Origin: Flavisolibacter longurius
GTDB lineage: Bacteria; Bacteroidota; Bacteroidia; Chitinophagales; Chitinophagaceae
NCBI GenBank assembly: GCA_014163555.1
Contig: JACJGO010000014.1
Coordinates: 1-64,000 of the forward strand
DNA length: 64,000 nt
Direction of reading: 5' to 3'
The first letter of the stretch is position 1. Every line of letters begins with the position of its first letter. Of this stretch, positions 44,508 to 53,318 are shown one piece after another. The notes beneath the pieces are model-generated. The model saw only the letters and a list, made by a program, of their open reading frames with translations, made no database searches and was not told the DNA's origin. Made by a program: the position numbers and the translations under genes.

Positions 44508-45215
44508 TTGCAGTACATTTTACTTGTCATTCTTCTTTTTGTTGGGGTGGTGGAGAGTATCCGTTACCGTAAGCTGACACCAGTCGCGGCCATAGCTGGT
44601 GGCATAACCGGCTTTTGCATTTTTATGGGTGCCGGGTGGACGGGGATTGTAATGCTTGCCCTCTTTTTTCTAACTGGCACACTGGCTACAGGTTGGAAAC
44701 GAAAACAAAAAACAGCGATGGGAATGATGCAGGAGCGAGGCGGACAGCGTAAAACGGGTCAGGTACTGGCCAATGCTGGTGCCGCCGGAGCATTAGGCTT
44801 GCTTTCGCTTTTTATTCCCCAACACAAGGATTTGCTGTCGCTAATGATAGCCGCTACTTTTTCATCTGCATTGGCAGATACCCTTTCGTCAGAGCTAGGC
44901 AGTCTTTACGGAAAAAAGTTTTACAACATCCTTAGTTTTCAAAAAGACCAGAAAGGATTGGACGGGGTTGTCAGCCTGGAAGGAACGTTGATTGGCCTGG
45001 CTGGCAGTTGCGTTATCGCTATTGTTTACAGCATTGGCTTTGGGTGGGATGGTCGATTCTTTATTCTTTTGCTGGCAGGCACAGTGGGTAATATCAGTGA
45101 TTCCGTGTTGGGAGCAGCCCTTGAACGGCATCACAAATTGAGCAATGATGCCGTGAATTTCTTCAATACCTTGATTGCCGCCCTTGTTGCCGGGGTATTA
45201 TTTCTCTATGCCTGA
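44508..45215 (+). CDS. DUF92-family membrane protein
   Basis: 235 residues, about seven membrane segments, from a TTG 11 nt after argH. GGITGFCIFMGAGWTGI, NAGAAGALGLLSL, TFSSALADTLSSELGSLYG and GTVGNISDSVLGAALERH match the DUF92/TIGR00297 family. Plant relatives phosphorylate phytyl phosphate; bacterial function is unsettled. Probably read through from the arginine operon. Confidence 0.85.
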   Translation: MQYILLVILLFVGVVESIRYRKLTPVAAIAGGITGFCIFMGAGWTGIVMLALFFLTGTLATGWKRKQKTAMGMMQERGGQRKTGQVLANAGAAGALGLLSLFIPQHKDLLSLMIAATFSSALADTLSSELGSLYGKKFYNILSFQKDQKGLDGVVSLEGTLIGLAGSCVIAIVYSIGFGWDGRFFILLLAGTVGNISDSVLGAALERHHKLSNDAVNFFNTLIAALVAGVLFLYA

Positions 45216-45344
45216 TCAGGCAGGACTGTTGATTAATACATACAGCGTTACAGCAAGAATGGAAATAAACAGGCAGGTAAACAAAACCTGGCGGAGAAGG
45301 GATGGCATGCGGTTTTTCATTCGGAATGAATTGGTCATTTTCAT
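45216..45344 (-). CDS. Candidate small membrane protein (42 aa)
   Basis: On the minus strand ATGAAAATGACC opens 42 codons with a basic N-terminus (RMKNRMPSLLRQ) and one membrane segment (VLFTCLFISILAVTLYVLIN), ending in TGA directly abutting the DUF92 stop on the other strand. Composition strongly suggests a single-pass inner-membrane protein. No homologue can be checked; a longer plus-strand frame over the same bases looks like its shadow. Confidence 0.45.
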   Translation of the reverse strand: MKMTNSFRMKNRMPSLLRQVLFTCLFISILAVTLYVLINSPA

Positions 45345-45555
45345 GATGTTGGATTGATTAAATGGAGAAACAAAATAATGGGTCAAAATCCAATTAGCAA
45401 GAAATTGTGGAAAATTATTTTTATAAGTGGGTTTGGGCTTGACTTTCTAGGGGTAAACAGGCTTGTTGTCTCTAATCCCTTGTCGGTTACAACTGCCTTT
45501 TTATTCCAGAATAAGGGTTGTTCCTTCTGGTAAATTAGTCTTCCATCTAACCTAA

Positions 45556-45588
45556 TTGTTTTACACTGCCTTCTCTTTTCTACCTTTG
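45556..45588 (+). promoter_or_regulatory. Promoter TTG-N22-TACCTTTG
   Basis: TTG (45556-45558) and TACCTTTG (45581-45588) with a 22-nt spacer, exact to consensus. The -7 ends 10 nt before the MATE start codon, leaving almost no leader. Confidence 0.7.
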
Positions 45589-45598
45589 TCCGCTTTTT

Positions 45599-46939
45599 AT
45601 GACCCTCCGTAAAGAAGCCTCGCAAACACTTCGGTTAGCGTTTCCCATTATCATTGGCGAACTGGCACAAATGTCTTTGCATATCATAGATTCGGCTATG
45701 GTTGGCGCTATCGATTACAAACAACTGGCGGCAACTGCCCTGGTGATCAATGGTGTCAATATTCCTTTCATCTTCGGCATTGGCATGACCATTTCCGTTT
45801 CGCAGATGGTATCCATGGCCAATGGAAGAGGCGACAAAAATGCCGTTTCGCATTACCTTTTTAATGGCTTTGTACTTTGCACAGTCACAGCTCTGGTTAT
45901 ATCACTTTCCCTGGTAGCGGGTAAAAACTTTTTACGCCATCTGGGCCAGGACCCGGTGGTGGTAGAACATGCTATACCATTTTTAGAATTGATTGCGCTT
46001 TCGCTGATTCCCATGCTCCTTTTCATGACGCTGAAACAATTTGCCGATGGGTTGGAGAAGACTCGTTTGGCCATGATCTTTTCGCTGCTTTCCATGCCGG
46101 TCAATATCCTGCTGAACTGGTTGCTCATTTATGGTAACTGGGGTTTTCCGCGGCTGGAATTGCTTGGCGCCGGCTGGGCAACGCTAATAACCCGGCTCCT
46201 CATGTTCGTTTCGCTTTTGCTGGTGGTGCTGAAAGGAAAGCATTTTAGGGATTATATAGCTTTACGAAAAACCGAATGGCGACTGAATTGGAAAACGCAA
46301 AAAGAATTGCTGAGGATTGGTGTTCCCAGCAGTTTGCAAATTGGTATGGAAGCCGGAGCATTTGCGGTGACAGGTATCCTGATTGGTACCATCGGCGCCG
46401 TAGAACAGGCCGCACACCAGATTGCTCTTAGCTGTGCCGCCTTTACGTTTATGGTTTCGCTAGGACTTTCCCAGGCCGGATCCATCCGTACCAGTAATTC
46501 CTTTGGCCGGTCCGACTGGCCAAAAATTTCCAGTATTGGGAAAAGCACTGTGCTTTCGGCTGTTGGCTATGGTATATTCTGCGCTTTGCTTTTTGTGCTG
46601 TTCCGGAACCAACTGCCGGTTTTGTTTACAAAAAATGGCGAGGTACAAGCCATAGCAGCGCTTTTGTTGCTGATGGCTGGTATCTTTCAAATTTCCGACA
46701 GTACACAGGCTATCGGAGCCGGCTTGCTGCGTGGCATCAAAGATGTAAAAACACCAACCGTATTAATCGGCATTGCGTATTGGGTGATTGGTATTCCGGC
46801 TGGTTACGTCTTTGCCAATGTGTTGAAAATGGGTGCCATGGGCATGTGGCTGGGACTGATCCTTGGTCTGACCTTCGCCTCCATTTTTTTACAAACCCGT
46901 TTTTTCAGCATGGTGAAACGAAACCTGGTGAAACTATAA
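45599..46939 (+). CDS. MATE-family efflux transporter
   Basis: 446 residues, twelve membrane segments. GELAQMSLHIIDSAMVGAI at the start and GVPSSLQIGMEAGAFAV opening the second half are MATE/DinF/NorM signatures, as is the PxxxLNWLLIYG loop. Drug or metabolite:cation antiporter in the inner membrane. Only 4 nt from the downstream VOC gene, so probably co-transcribed; the ligand is unknown. Confidence 0.9.
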   Translation: MTLRKEASQTLRLAFPIIIGELAQMSLHIIDSAMVGAIDYKQLAATALVINGVNIPFIFGIGMTISVSQMVSMANGRGDKNAVSHYLFNGFVLCTVTALVISLSLVAGKNFLRHLGQDPVVVEHAIPFLELIALSLIPMLLFMTLKQFADGLEKTRLAMIFSLLSMPVNILLNWLLIYGNWGFPRLELLGAGWATLITRLLMFVSLLLVVLKGKHFRDYIALRKTEWRLNWKTQKELLRIGVPSSLQIGMEAGAFAVTGILIGTIGAVEQAAHQIALSCAAFTFMVSLGLSQAGSIRTSNSFGRSDWPKISSIGKSTVLSAVGYGIFCALLFVLFRNQLPVLFTKNGEVQAIAALLLLMAGIFQISDSTQAIGAGLLRGIKDVKTPTVLIGIAYWVIGIPAGYVFANVLKMGAMGMWLGLILGLTFASIFLQTRFFSMVKRNLVKL

Positions 46940-46943
46940 CCGC

Positions 46944-47339
46944 ATGAATCAACGAATAGTACAAATGGCATTGGTGGTGGCCGATTACGATGAGGCCATC
47001 AACTATTATACGAATACGCTGGATTTTGACCTGGTAGAAGACACCGCAATGAGCGAAACCAAACGCTGGGTGGTAATCAAGCCAAAAGGGGAAGGCATGC
47101 TTTCGCTATTGCTGGCAAAAGCAGCCACGGAAGAACAACAGCGTGCCATTGGCAACCAAACCGGCGGAAGGGTTTTCCTGTTTTTGCACACGGATGATTT
47201 TTGGCGGGATTACAACAATTACCGGAATAAAGGCGTTGAATTCGTTCGGGAGCCTGCAGAAGAAGCCTACGGCACCGTTTCAGTTTTCAAGGACGTGTAT
47301 GGAAATCTTTGGGACCTGATTGAACCAAAGGCGCAATAG
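46944..47339 (+). CDS. VOC-family protein
   Basis: 131 residues, one glyoxalase fold. QMALVVADYDEAINYYTNTLDF, GGRVFLFLHTDDF and VSVFKDVYGNLWDLIEP place it near bleomycin-resistance/glyoxalase-like proteins. The first metal His of typical glyoxalases is replaced by Ala (QMALVV), so a non-enzymatic binding role is possible. Follows the MATE exporter by 4 nt. Confidence 0.85.
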   Translation: MNQRIVQMALVVADYDEAINYYTNTLDFDLVEDTAMSETKRWVVIKPKGEGMLSLLLAKAATEEQQRAIGNQTGGRVFLFLHTDDFWRDYNNYRNKGVEFVREPAEEAYGTVSVFKDVYGNLWDLIEPKAQ

Positions 47340-47441
47340 GAGATGTGTTTTATTGAAGGAATTGCTGAATTGTGAGGCCCGTTTGCAACCCTTCCGGTTT
47401 TTTCGCATCTTAAACTCTATTACCAACCCAATTCCAGTGGC

Positions 47442-48650
47442 ATGAGCAACCATCTTTCGACCGTAAAGGCTTTTTTGGATAAAGTCAAAAACCTTTCCTT
47501 TTGGGATCGCATTTTTCAATGGGGAAGCGTGAAAAAAGACCTGGTCGATGCTGCCGCCAGTTTGGGTGCCCTGCAGAATGAACTGAGTGTGGCCGAACAA
47601 TCGCTTGCTTCCAATCACCTCCAGCTAACCGTAGCACTGGAAACCAAACGTAACCTCGATGGTCAGGTGCTGAACCTGAGTTCGGAACTGGCCCTGATGA
47701 AAGAACGGTTGCTAAACTGCCAGCGTGACCTACAGGCATCCCGGGAAGAAGCTATCCAGCTTAAAAAAGAAGAGGAATTCCGTCGCCAAAAATATTCCGA
47801 AGAAATCGTTTCGCTACAGGGATTGCGCCAGCAACTGCAGGAAGAGCGGGAAAAAGAATTGCAGCAGCGTCACCAGGAAGAAGTGGATCGCATTCTTTCG
47901 CTGAAAGAAACCTGGGCTTTGCATCAGTCGGATGTGCAGGGAAGAATGAAACTTATCTGCCAAAAGCATACGCTAAACTATGTTGACAAAGCTCCGTTCC
48001 GTGGCGAACCGGATAATACCCTGATGATCTGCGACGAATATGTAGTGTTTGATGCCAAAAGCCCTGCGGGAGAGGATTTGAAAAATTTCCCGCAATACCT
48101 GAAAGCCCAAGCCGAAGCAGCGAGAAAGTATGCAAAGATTGAAGGGGTGAAAAAAGATGTGTTCCTAGTAATTCCGACAAACACGTTGCAGGTTGTCAAC
48201 CAGTTTGTGTACAACATGGCCGATTATGATGTGTACATTGTATCGGTAGATGTGCTGGAGCCGTTGATCCTATCGCTTTGCCGCATTGAGGATTATGAAT
48301 TTGCCGAACAGTTAAGCCCCGAAGAGCGGGAGAACATTTGCCGCATCATTGGGAAGTTTGCGCATCTTTCGAAGCGCCGCATCCAGATCGATGCCTTTTT
48401 TGCGCGGCAGTTTATTGAGCTGGCGTACAAATGCGAGAACAGCCTACCGTCGGACATTCATGAAAAAGTGCTGGAGTTTGAAAAATCGGAAAAACTGAAC
48501 CCGCCCCAGGAAAAGCGGGCCAAGGCAATCAATACAAAAGAATTGGAGACGGAACATGGCAAAATCGAAACCGAAGTAAGTGCAAAAGGAATTGTACTAC
48601 AGAACGAATCCATTTCAGTTGTGCTGAATGACCTTACTTTATACAAATAG
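47442..48650 (+). CDS. Coiled-coil protein with RmuC-like nuclease domain
   Basis: 402 residues. A long coiled coil (about 30-150, rich in Glu, Gln, Leu heptads) is followed by an alpha/beta domain containing DNTLMICDEYVVFDAKSP, an Asp...Asp-Ala-Lys spacing (Asp191, Asp204, Lys206) like the PD-(D/E)xK core of RmuC. The region KKDVFLVIPTNTLQVV and an acidic C-terminal tail follow. RmuC limits DNA inversion and recombination in E. coli; the assignment here rests on layout, not close identity. Confidence 0.6.
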   Translation: MSNHLSTVKAFLDKVKNLSFWDRIFQWGSVKKDLVDAAASLGALQNELSVAEQSLASNHLQLTVALETKRNLDGQVLNLSSELALMKERLLNCQRDLQASREEAIQLKKEEEFRRQKYSEEIVSLQGLRQQLQEEREKELQQRHQEEVDRILSLKETWALHQSDVQGRMKLICQKHTLNYVDKAPFRGEPDNTLMICDEYVVFDAKSPAGEDLKNFPQYLKAQAEAARKYAKIEGVKKDVFLVIPTNTLQVVNQFVYNMADYDVYIVSVDVLEPLILSLCRIEDYEFAEQLSPEERENICRIIGKFAHLSKRRIQIDAFFARQFIELAYKCENSLPSDIHEKVLEFEKSEKLNPPQEKRAKAINTKELETEHGKIETEVSAKGIVLQNESISVVLNDLTLYK

Positions 48651-48798
48651 CTGATCCCATTTACTTGTACTAATTTGTAATCCATTTTGTTTACTAGAAC
48701 AAATCTTTTTACCATACTGCCTATTGCTTACCTATTGCCAACTTTAATCGCCAACACGCTTCTCTTAACATTGTGAATTTCATAAAACTTCCGGCGGC

Positions 48799-48806
48799 TA
48801 TCTTTG
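48799..48806 (+). promoter_or_regulatory. -7 element of the PNP gene
   Basis: TATCTTTG, exact consensus, ends 6 nt before the ATG at 48813. The transcript would begin at or next to the start codon. Confidence 0.65.
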
Positions 48807-48812
48807 TCGCCA

Positions 48813-49631
48813 ATGACTACCTACGATAAACTTGTTGAAGCCTCGCAGTTCCTGCAAACTTTTCATACTGCAGGCGCAAAAATTGGTGTTGTACTGGGCA
48901 GTGGCTTGGGCAACTTTACACAGGAAATCCAGGTGCAGCACCAGATACCATACGAAGAGATTCCGCATTTCCCGGTCTCTACGGTGGAAGGCCACCATGG
49001 AAAACTCATTTTCGGTACCATCGCCGGAAAATCAATCGTGGCCATGGCGGGGCGTTTTCATTTTTATGAAGGGTATTCACCTGAGGATGTTGTTTTCCCA
49101 ATTCGTGTCATGAAGTTTTTAGGCGTTGAAACCGTTTTGATCTCAAATGCCGCCGGCGGTGTTGGTGAAGGCATGAAAGTCGGCGATCTTATGATCATCA
49201 CCGATCATATTTCCTTTGCTACGCCAAACCCATTGCTGGGACCCAATGATGATCGCCTCGGTCCCCGGTTTACCGACATGAGTGAACCCTACAGGAAGGA
49301 CCTGGTGCAAAAAGCCAAAGACATCGCCTTACAGTTAAGGATCGAGGTAAAGGAAGGCGTGTATTTTGGGGTGACCGGTCCAACGTTTGAAACCCGTGCT
49401 GAATACAAACTGATTCGCATTCTAGGTGCCCATGCTGTTGGGATGAGTACCGTGCAGGAAGTGACGGCTGCTGCGCATATGGGCATGGCTGTTTTTGCCA
49501 TGAGTGTGATTACGGATGTGGGTATCCGTGAAGAAGAAAATGTTATCACACATGAAGAAGTTTTGCAGGCAGCTAAGGAAGCCGAACCCAAGTTTTCTGC
49601 CATTATCCGCGAAATGATCGCAGGACTATAA
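48813..49631 (+). CDS. Purine nucleoside phosphorylase
   Basis: 272 residues, class I trimeric type. GVVLGSGLGNF phosphate loop, GRFHFYEGY, SNAAGG, GPTFETRAEY and GMSTVQEVTAA (Gln where most have Pro) are diagnostic. Splits inosine and guanosine with phosphate in purine salvage. A frame extension by three codons to a TTG is unlikely since the promoter abuts the ATG. Confidence 0.92.
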   Translation: MTTYDKLVEASQFLQTFHTAGAKIGVVLGSGLGNFTQEIQVQHQIPYEEIPHFPVSTVEGHHGKLIFGTIAGKSIVAMAGRFHFYEGYSPEDVVFPIRVMKFLGVETVLISNAAGGVGEGMKVGDLMIITDHISFATPNPLLGPNDDRLGPRFTDMSEPYRKDLVQKAKDIALQLRIEVKEGVYFGVTGPTFETRAEYKLIRILGAHAVGMSTVQEVTAAAHMGMAVFAMSVITDVGIREEENVITHEEVLQAAKEAEPKFSAIIREMIAGL

Positions 49632-49641
49632 TGCTACCATT

Positions 49642-51711
49642 TTGAAAGACTGGTCTCGCTATATTCTTTTATTGTTATGCCTTTTGTGCAGTGGCTCAAC
49701 CATGTTGGCACAACGCACCGTAATTCGTGACGGAAGATTTCCGAGCCAACAACCCGGAATCGGACAGCAGCGAACAACTCCGAACCGCGGTGGCAATGCC
49801 GATTCGGCCGGCCGGGAAGGCATCGAGCGAAGGGATTTCAGTGATGACAGCCTGCAGGTTAGAGTTTACAACTTCAATACGGTACGGCCTACGACTTTTG
49901 ATACTTCCATTCGCGATTTTACCAGCCGGTTTCCCATACCGGCCACGCATGTTTACCTAGGCAACAATGGTTCCGCCACCCGGTCGCTCCTTTTTACCAT
50001 GCCTTCCCGAACCGGTTGGGATCCAGGCTTTCATTCACTGGATGTATACCGGTGGAGCCTGCAGCAAACACGATTTTTTAATACCCCAAAGCCCTACACC
50101 GAGTTAGGTTATCTGCTGGCTACCGGTACCGAACAAATCATAGAAGTGCTGCATACGCAGAACCTTAAACCACACTGGAATGCAAGCTTTAATTACCGGC
50201 TGCTTACATCCCCGGGAATTTTCCGGAACCAGCGAAACAACCATGGGAATATTCAGTTGGCTTCCTGGTACCAGTCGCCCAATCGCCGGTACAACAATTA
50301 TTTTGTTTTCCTGCAAAACAAAATGAGCGCTGGCGAAAGCGGCGGTATCCTGCAGGACAAGGATTACCTGAGCGATCCAATCTATGATCGTCGCTTTACC
50401 ATTCCAACCGTTTTGGGGGGAAGTCCTTCGGTTAGGGGAAGCGTATTCAGTACTTCATTCAGTACGGGTCGCACAGAAAGCGATAATCATTTTTTCATGC
50501 GCCAGCAATACGACCTGGGGCGAAAAGATTCACTGGTTACCGATTCTACTGTCATTCCGCTTTTTTACCCACGGGTGCGGTTCGAGCATAGTTTTCATTA
50601 TAGCCGTTACAAATATTCTTTCCAGGATACGCCCTCGGATGATTCTGACAATGTGCCGGACTCACTCTATTACAAAACCAATTATAACATTACGATCAAT
50701 CCCGGCGATTCCATTTTTCTAAAAGATAGCTGGCAGGAGATCAGCAATGATTTTTCTATTTACCAGTTCCCGGATGCCAACAACCTGCAACAGTTCATCA
50801 AACTGGGCGCAGAACTGCAGTTGGTGAAAGGTTATCTTCCCCGCGGTGATATTTCACTTTATAACATTATCGGTCACAGCGAATACCGGAACCGGACCAA
50901 AAATCAAAAATGGGATATCAATGCTTCGGGACGATTGCACCTGGCTGGAGATAACATTGGCGATTATCACGCCTTCGTGAGCCTGCAGCGGTTGCTGAGT
51001 CCGGAACTGGGAACCCTGCAGGTTGGCTTTCAAAACATCAATCGATCTCCATCATTCCTATACGACCAGCGTAGCGCATTTTACCTGGACGATCCAAAAG
51101 ATTTTTCAAAAGAGAATACAATCCACTTTTTTGCCAGCTATTTTCTGCCCAAGCTGGGCCTGCAACTCAAAGGCGATTATTATGTGGTCACGAACTATCT
51201 CTACCTCAACGGCTTTCGGCGGTTGCAGCAGGAGAGTGCCCTTTTCAATGTGCTGCGGGTGAGCGGGGAGAAAACATTCCGTTTAGGCCGTTTTTGGAAC
51301 CTGCATTCGGAATTGTATGTGCAGCAAAAGGCGGGTGGGGCAGAAGTGAATTTTCCTTTGTTATTTACCCGCAACCGGCTTGCCTTTGAAGGCAAGTTTT
51401 TCCGTACCCTAAACCTGTCCACAGGGTTAGAAGTACGATACCATACACCGTACAAAGCCGATAATTACTCACCGGTGCTGGGCCAGTTTTTTTACCAGGA
51501 TACCCTCACTATCAACAACCGGCCGGAGTTACATGCCTTCCTGCATTTCCGTATTCGGACCTTTAAGGGCTTTTTACGCCTGGAAAACTTGAATGCCGCC
51601 AACTTTAGCGGTGGTAGCCTTGCCTTTAATGCCAACAACAGGGCCGCGTTTGGTTATCCCATGCCGGGAATGGTTTTTCGCTTTGGCATCTTCTGGACCT
51701 TTGTTAATTAA
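49642..51711 (+). CDS. Putative porin (Porin_10 family)
   Basis: 689 residues from TTG 10 nt after the PNP gene, with a signal peptide (YILLLLCLLCSGSTMLAQ). Arg/Gly-rich linker, then a beta-barrel with alternating aromatic strands and DYLSDPIYDRRF, HSFHYSRYKYSF, and the C-terminal strand FRFGIFWTFVN ending in Phe-Val-Asn. The layout matches the Bacteroidota putative porin family PF14121. Outer membrane; possibly nucleoside or nutrient passage given the neighbour, but that is only positional. Confidence 0.85.
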   Translation: MKDWSRYILLLLCLLCSGSTMLAQRTVIRDGRFPSQQPGIGQQRTTPNRGGNADSAGREGIERRDFSDDSLQVRVYNFNTVRPTTFDTSIRDFTSRFPIPATHVYLGNNGSATRSLLFTMPSRTGWDPGFHSLDVYRWSLQQTRFFNTPKPYTELGYLLATGTEQIIEVLHTQNLKPHWNASFNYRLLTSPGIFRNQRNNHGNIQLASWYQSPNRRYNNYFVFLQNKMSAGESGGILQDKDYLSDPIYDRRFTIPTVLGGSPSVRGSVFSTSFSTGRTESDNHFFMRQQYDLGRKDSLVTDSTVIPLFYPRVRFEHSFHYSRYKYSFQDTPSDDSDNVPDSLYYKTNYNITINPGDSIFLKDSWQEISNDFSIYQFPDANNLQQFIKLGAELQLVKGYLPRGDISLYNIIGHSEYRNRTKNQKWDINASGRLHLAGDNIGDYHAFVSLQRLLSPELGTLQVGFQNINRSPSFLYDQRSAFYLDDPKDFSKENTIHFFASYFLPKLGLQLKGDYYVVTNYLYLNGFRRLQQESALFNVLRVSGEKTFRLGRFWNLHSELYVQQKAGGAEVNFPLLFTRNRLAFEGKFFRTLNLSTGLEVRYHTPYKADNYSPVLGQFFYQDTLTINNRPELHAFLHFRIRTFKGFLRLENLNAANFSGGSLAFNANNRAAFGYPMPGMVFRFGIFWTFVN

Positions 51712-51755
51712 TTCAGGATTTCTAAAAATCATCCTTTCATTGCAAAGGCTATTTT

Positions 51756-51763
51756 TATATTTG
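51756..51763 (+). promoter_or_regulatory. -7 element of the HYC_CC_PP gene
   Basis: TATATTTG, exact consensus, ends 8 nt before the ATG at 51772. Confidence 0.6.
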
Positions 51764-51771
51764 CAGTAGGA

Positions 51772-52158
51772 ATGAAAAAGCTTCTGGCCACCATATTACT
51801 CCTGGTTTATTTTGTAGTCAGCACAGGATTCGTGGTTTCTGTGCATTATTGCATGGATAAACTAAATGGAATTGAATGGGGTGAAGCCGATTCGGATCAG
51901 TGCGGAAAATGTGGCATGACCATCACCGACAGCGATGGTTGTTGCAAAGACGAAGTCAAGGTGGTGAAGCTGAAAGTTGACCAGACCATTGCCAAACTGG
52001 TAAAAATAAACTTTCAAACCCCGGCCATTTCCCATTTCCCTGTTTCCATTTTATTATCTCCTCCGGTTACGGAACGCATAAACGATGAGCCGGTAGCCCA
52101 TGGGCCGCCTCTTAGTAAACAGGATACCTACCTCCAAAACCGCGTTTTCAGAATTTAG
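51772..52158 (+). CDS. HYC_CC_PP family protein
   Basis: 128 residues. A signal or anchor segment precedes HYC (25-27), a CxxC (Cys44, Cys47), CC (57-58) and LLSPPV, the motifs that name this Bacteroidota family. The Cys/His content and neighbours (two HMA proteins, a DtxR repressor, a TonB receptor) suggest metal binding in the periplasm. First gene of the metal cluster. Confidence 0.88.
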   Translation: MKKLLATILLLVYFVVSTGFVVSVHYCMDKLNGIEWGEADSDQCGKCGMTITDSDGCCKDEVKVVKLKVDQTIAKLVKINFQTPAISHFPVSILLSPPVTERINDEPVAHGPPLSKQDTYLQNRVFRI

Positions 52159-52238
52159 ACAAACCTTCTTCACGTTTATCTCTCCTGCAACACCCGTTGC
52201 TATTTTACTTATTTGTCTAAATCATCAAACTATTTACA

Positions 52239-52715
52239 ATGAAAACGCTTAAAATATTCTTTCTCCTTCTTTTTGTATCTCTTTCCTTTGTTGGTTTTGC
52301 CCAGGCGAAAACTGAAAAAATTAAAGTTTCCGGCGAATGTGGCATGTGTAAAAAGAAAATTGAAAAAGCCGCCAAAGATGCAGGTGCTTCCTTTGCTGAG
52401 TGGAGCACGGACAGCAAGATGCTTACTGTAAAATACGCTAACAGTTCTACCAACGCCGCCAAAATTGAAAAGGCTGTAGCCGGTGTGGGTTATGATACGC
52501 AGAACGTAAAAGCAACAGACGAAGCTTACAACAACCTGCACGAATGTTGCAAGTATGAAAGGAAAGCGTCAAATGCTACAGCGGCCGCACAAAGCTGTTG
52601 CGAACATGAAAAATGCGTAATAGCTGCCTGTACCAAAGATGGTAAGTGCAGTGCCGACATGAGCTGTTGCAAAGAAGCCGGTTGCGATACCAAAGACTGC
52701 TGCAAAAAGTCCTAA
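52239..52715 (+). CDS. Exported HMA-domain protein with Cys-rich tail
   Basis: 158 residues. Signal peptide, then one heavy-metal-associated domain with the GECGMCKKK metal site (Cys34, Cys37) at 25-95. The tail has five CC pairs (HECCKY, SCCEHEKC, SCCKEAGC, DCCKKS), so it can hold several more ions. Soft metal such as copper, mercury or zinc is likely. 80 nt after the HYC_CC_PP gene. Confidence 0.88.
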   Translation: MKTLKIFFLLLFVSLSFVGFAQAKTEKIKVSGECGMCKKKIEKAAKDAGASFAEWSTDSKMLTVKYANSSTNAAKIEKAVAGVGYDTQNVKATDEAYNNLHECCKYERKASNATAAAQSCCEHEKCVIAACTKDGKCSADMSCCKEAGCDTKDCCKKS

Positions 52716-52733
52716 CCTTTAAACAAATTCAGT

Positions 52734-53276
52734 ATGAAAAAGCTATTGGTTGCCATACTGGTGGTTTGTGGACTGTCTGCACAGGCACAATTCAAAAGCG
52801 CAGCATTACAGGCAAGTGGATTAACCTGTTCAATGTGTTCCAAGGCCGTAAAAGTTGCGTTGGAAAAAGTGCCTTTTATTGAAAAAGTGCAGGTTGACAT
52901 TAAAAACCAGCAGTACAATCTTACGTTCAAATCTTCCGAAACTATCGATTTTGATGCGCTGGGAAAGGCGGTTGAAGATGCCGGCTTTTCTGTGGCTTCG
53001 CTCAAAGTGACAACGGAAGTCAACAATTTACAGGTGAAGAAAGATGACCATGTTTCAATTGGTGGAAAAACATTCCATTTCCTGACTACAAAAGGGCAGG
53101 CGCTGAATGGTGATGTGACGTTTTCCCTGGTTGATAAATCTTTTGTTTCGGCGAAAGATTTTAAGAAATATGCTTCGCTTACAAAGATGGAATGTGTAAA
53201 GACCGGCCTTATGGCAAAATGCTGTTCCGCAAAAAGTGGACAGGATGCTGCACGGGTCTTTCATGTCATTATCTAA
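52734..53276 (+). CDS. Exported HMA-domain protein
   Basis: 180 residues with signal peptide (LLVAILVVCGLSAQAQ). HMA domain with GLTCSMCSKAV (Cys32, Cys35) and the VEKVQVDI-type second strand; a second domain (about 100-180) contains KMECVKTGLMAKCCSAK. 18 nt after the first HMA gene; ends at a strong terminator. Periplasmic metal carrier by inference. Confidence 0.85.
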   Translation: MKKLLVAILVVCGLSAQAQFKSAALQASGLTCSMCSKAVKVALEKVPFIEKVQVDIKNQQYNLTFKSSETIDFDALGKAVEDAGFSVASLKVTTEVNNLQVKKDDHVSIGGKTFHFLTTKGQALNGDVTFSLVDKSFVSAKDFKKYASLTKMECVKTGLMAKCCSAKSGQDAARVFHVII

Positions 53277-53285
53277 CCATAAACA

Positions 53286-53309
53286 AAGCCCTCCCTTTGG
53301 AGGGCTTTT
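53286..53309 (+). terminator. Rho-independent terminator
   Basis: AAGCCCTCC and GGAGGGCTT with a 4-nt loop, followed by TT and a T-rich run. It ends the HYC-HMA-HMA transcript. Confidence 0.92.
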
Positions 53310-53318
53310 CTTTCCTAT

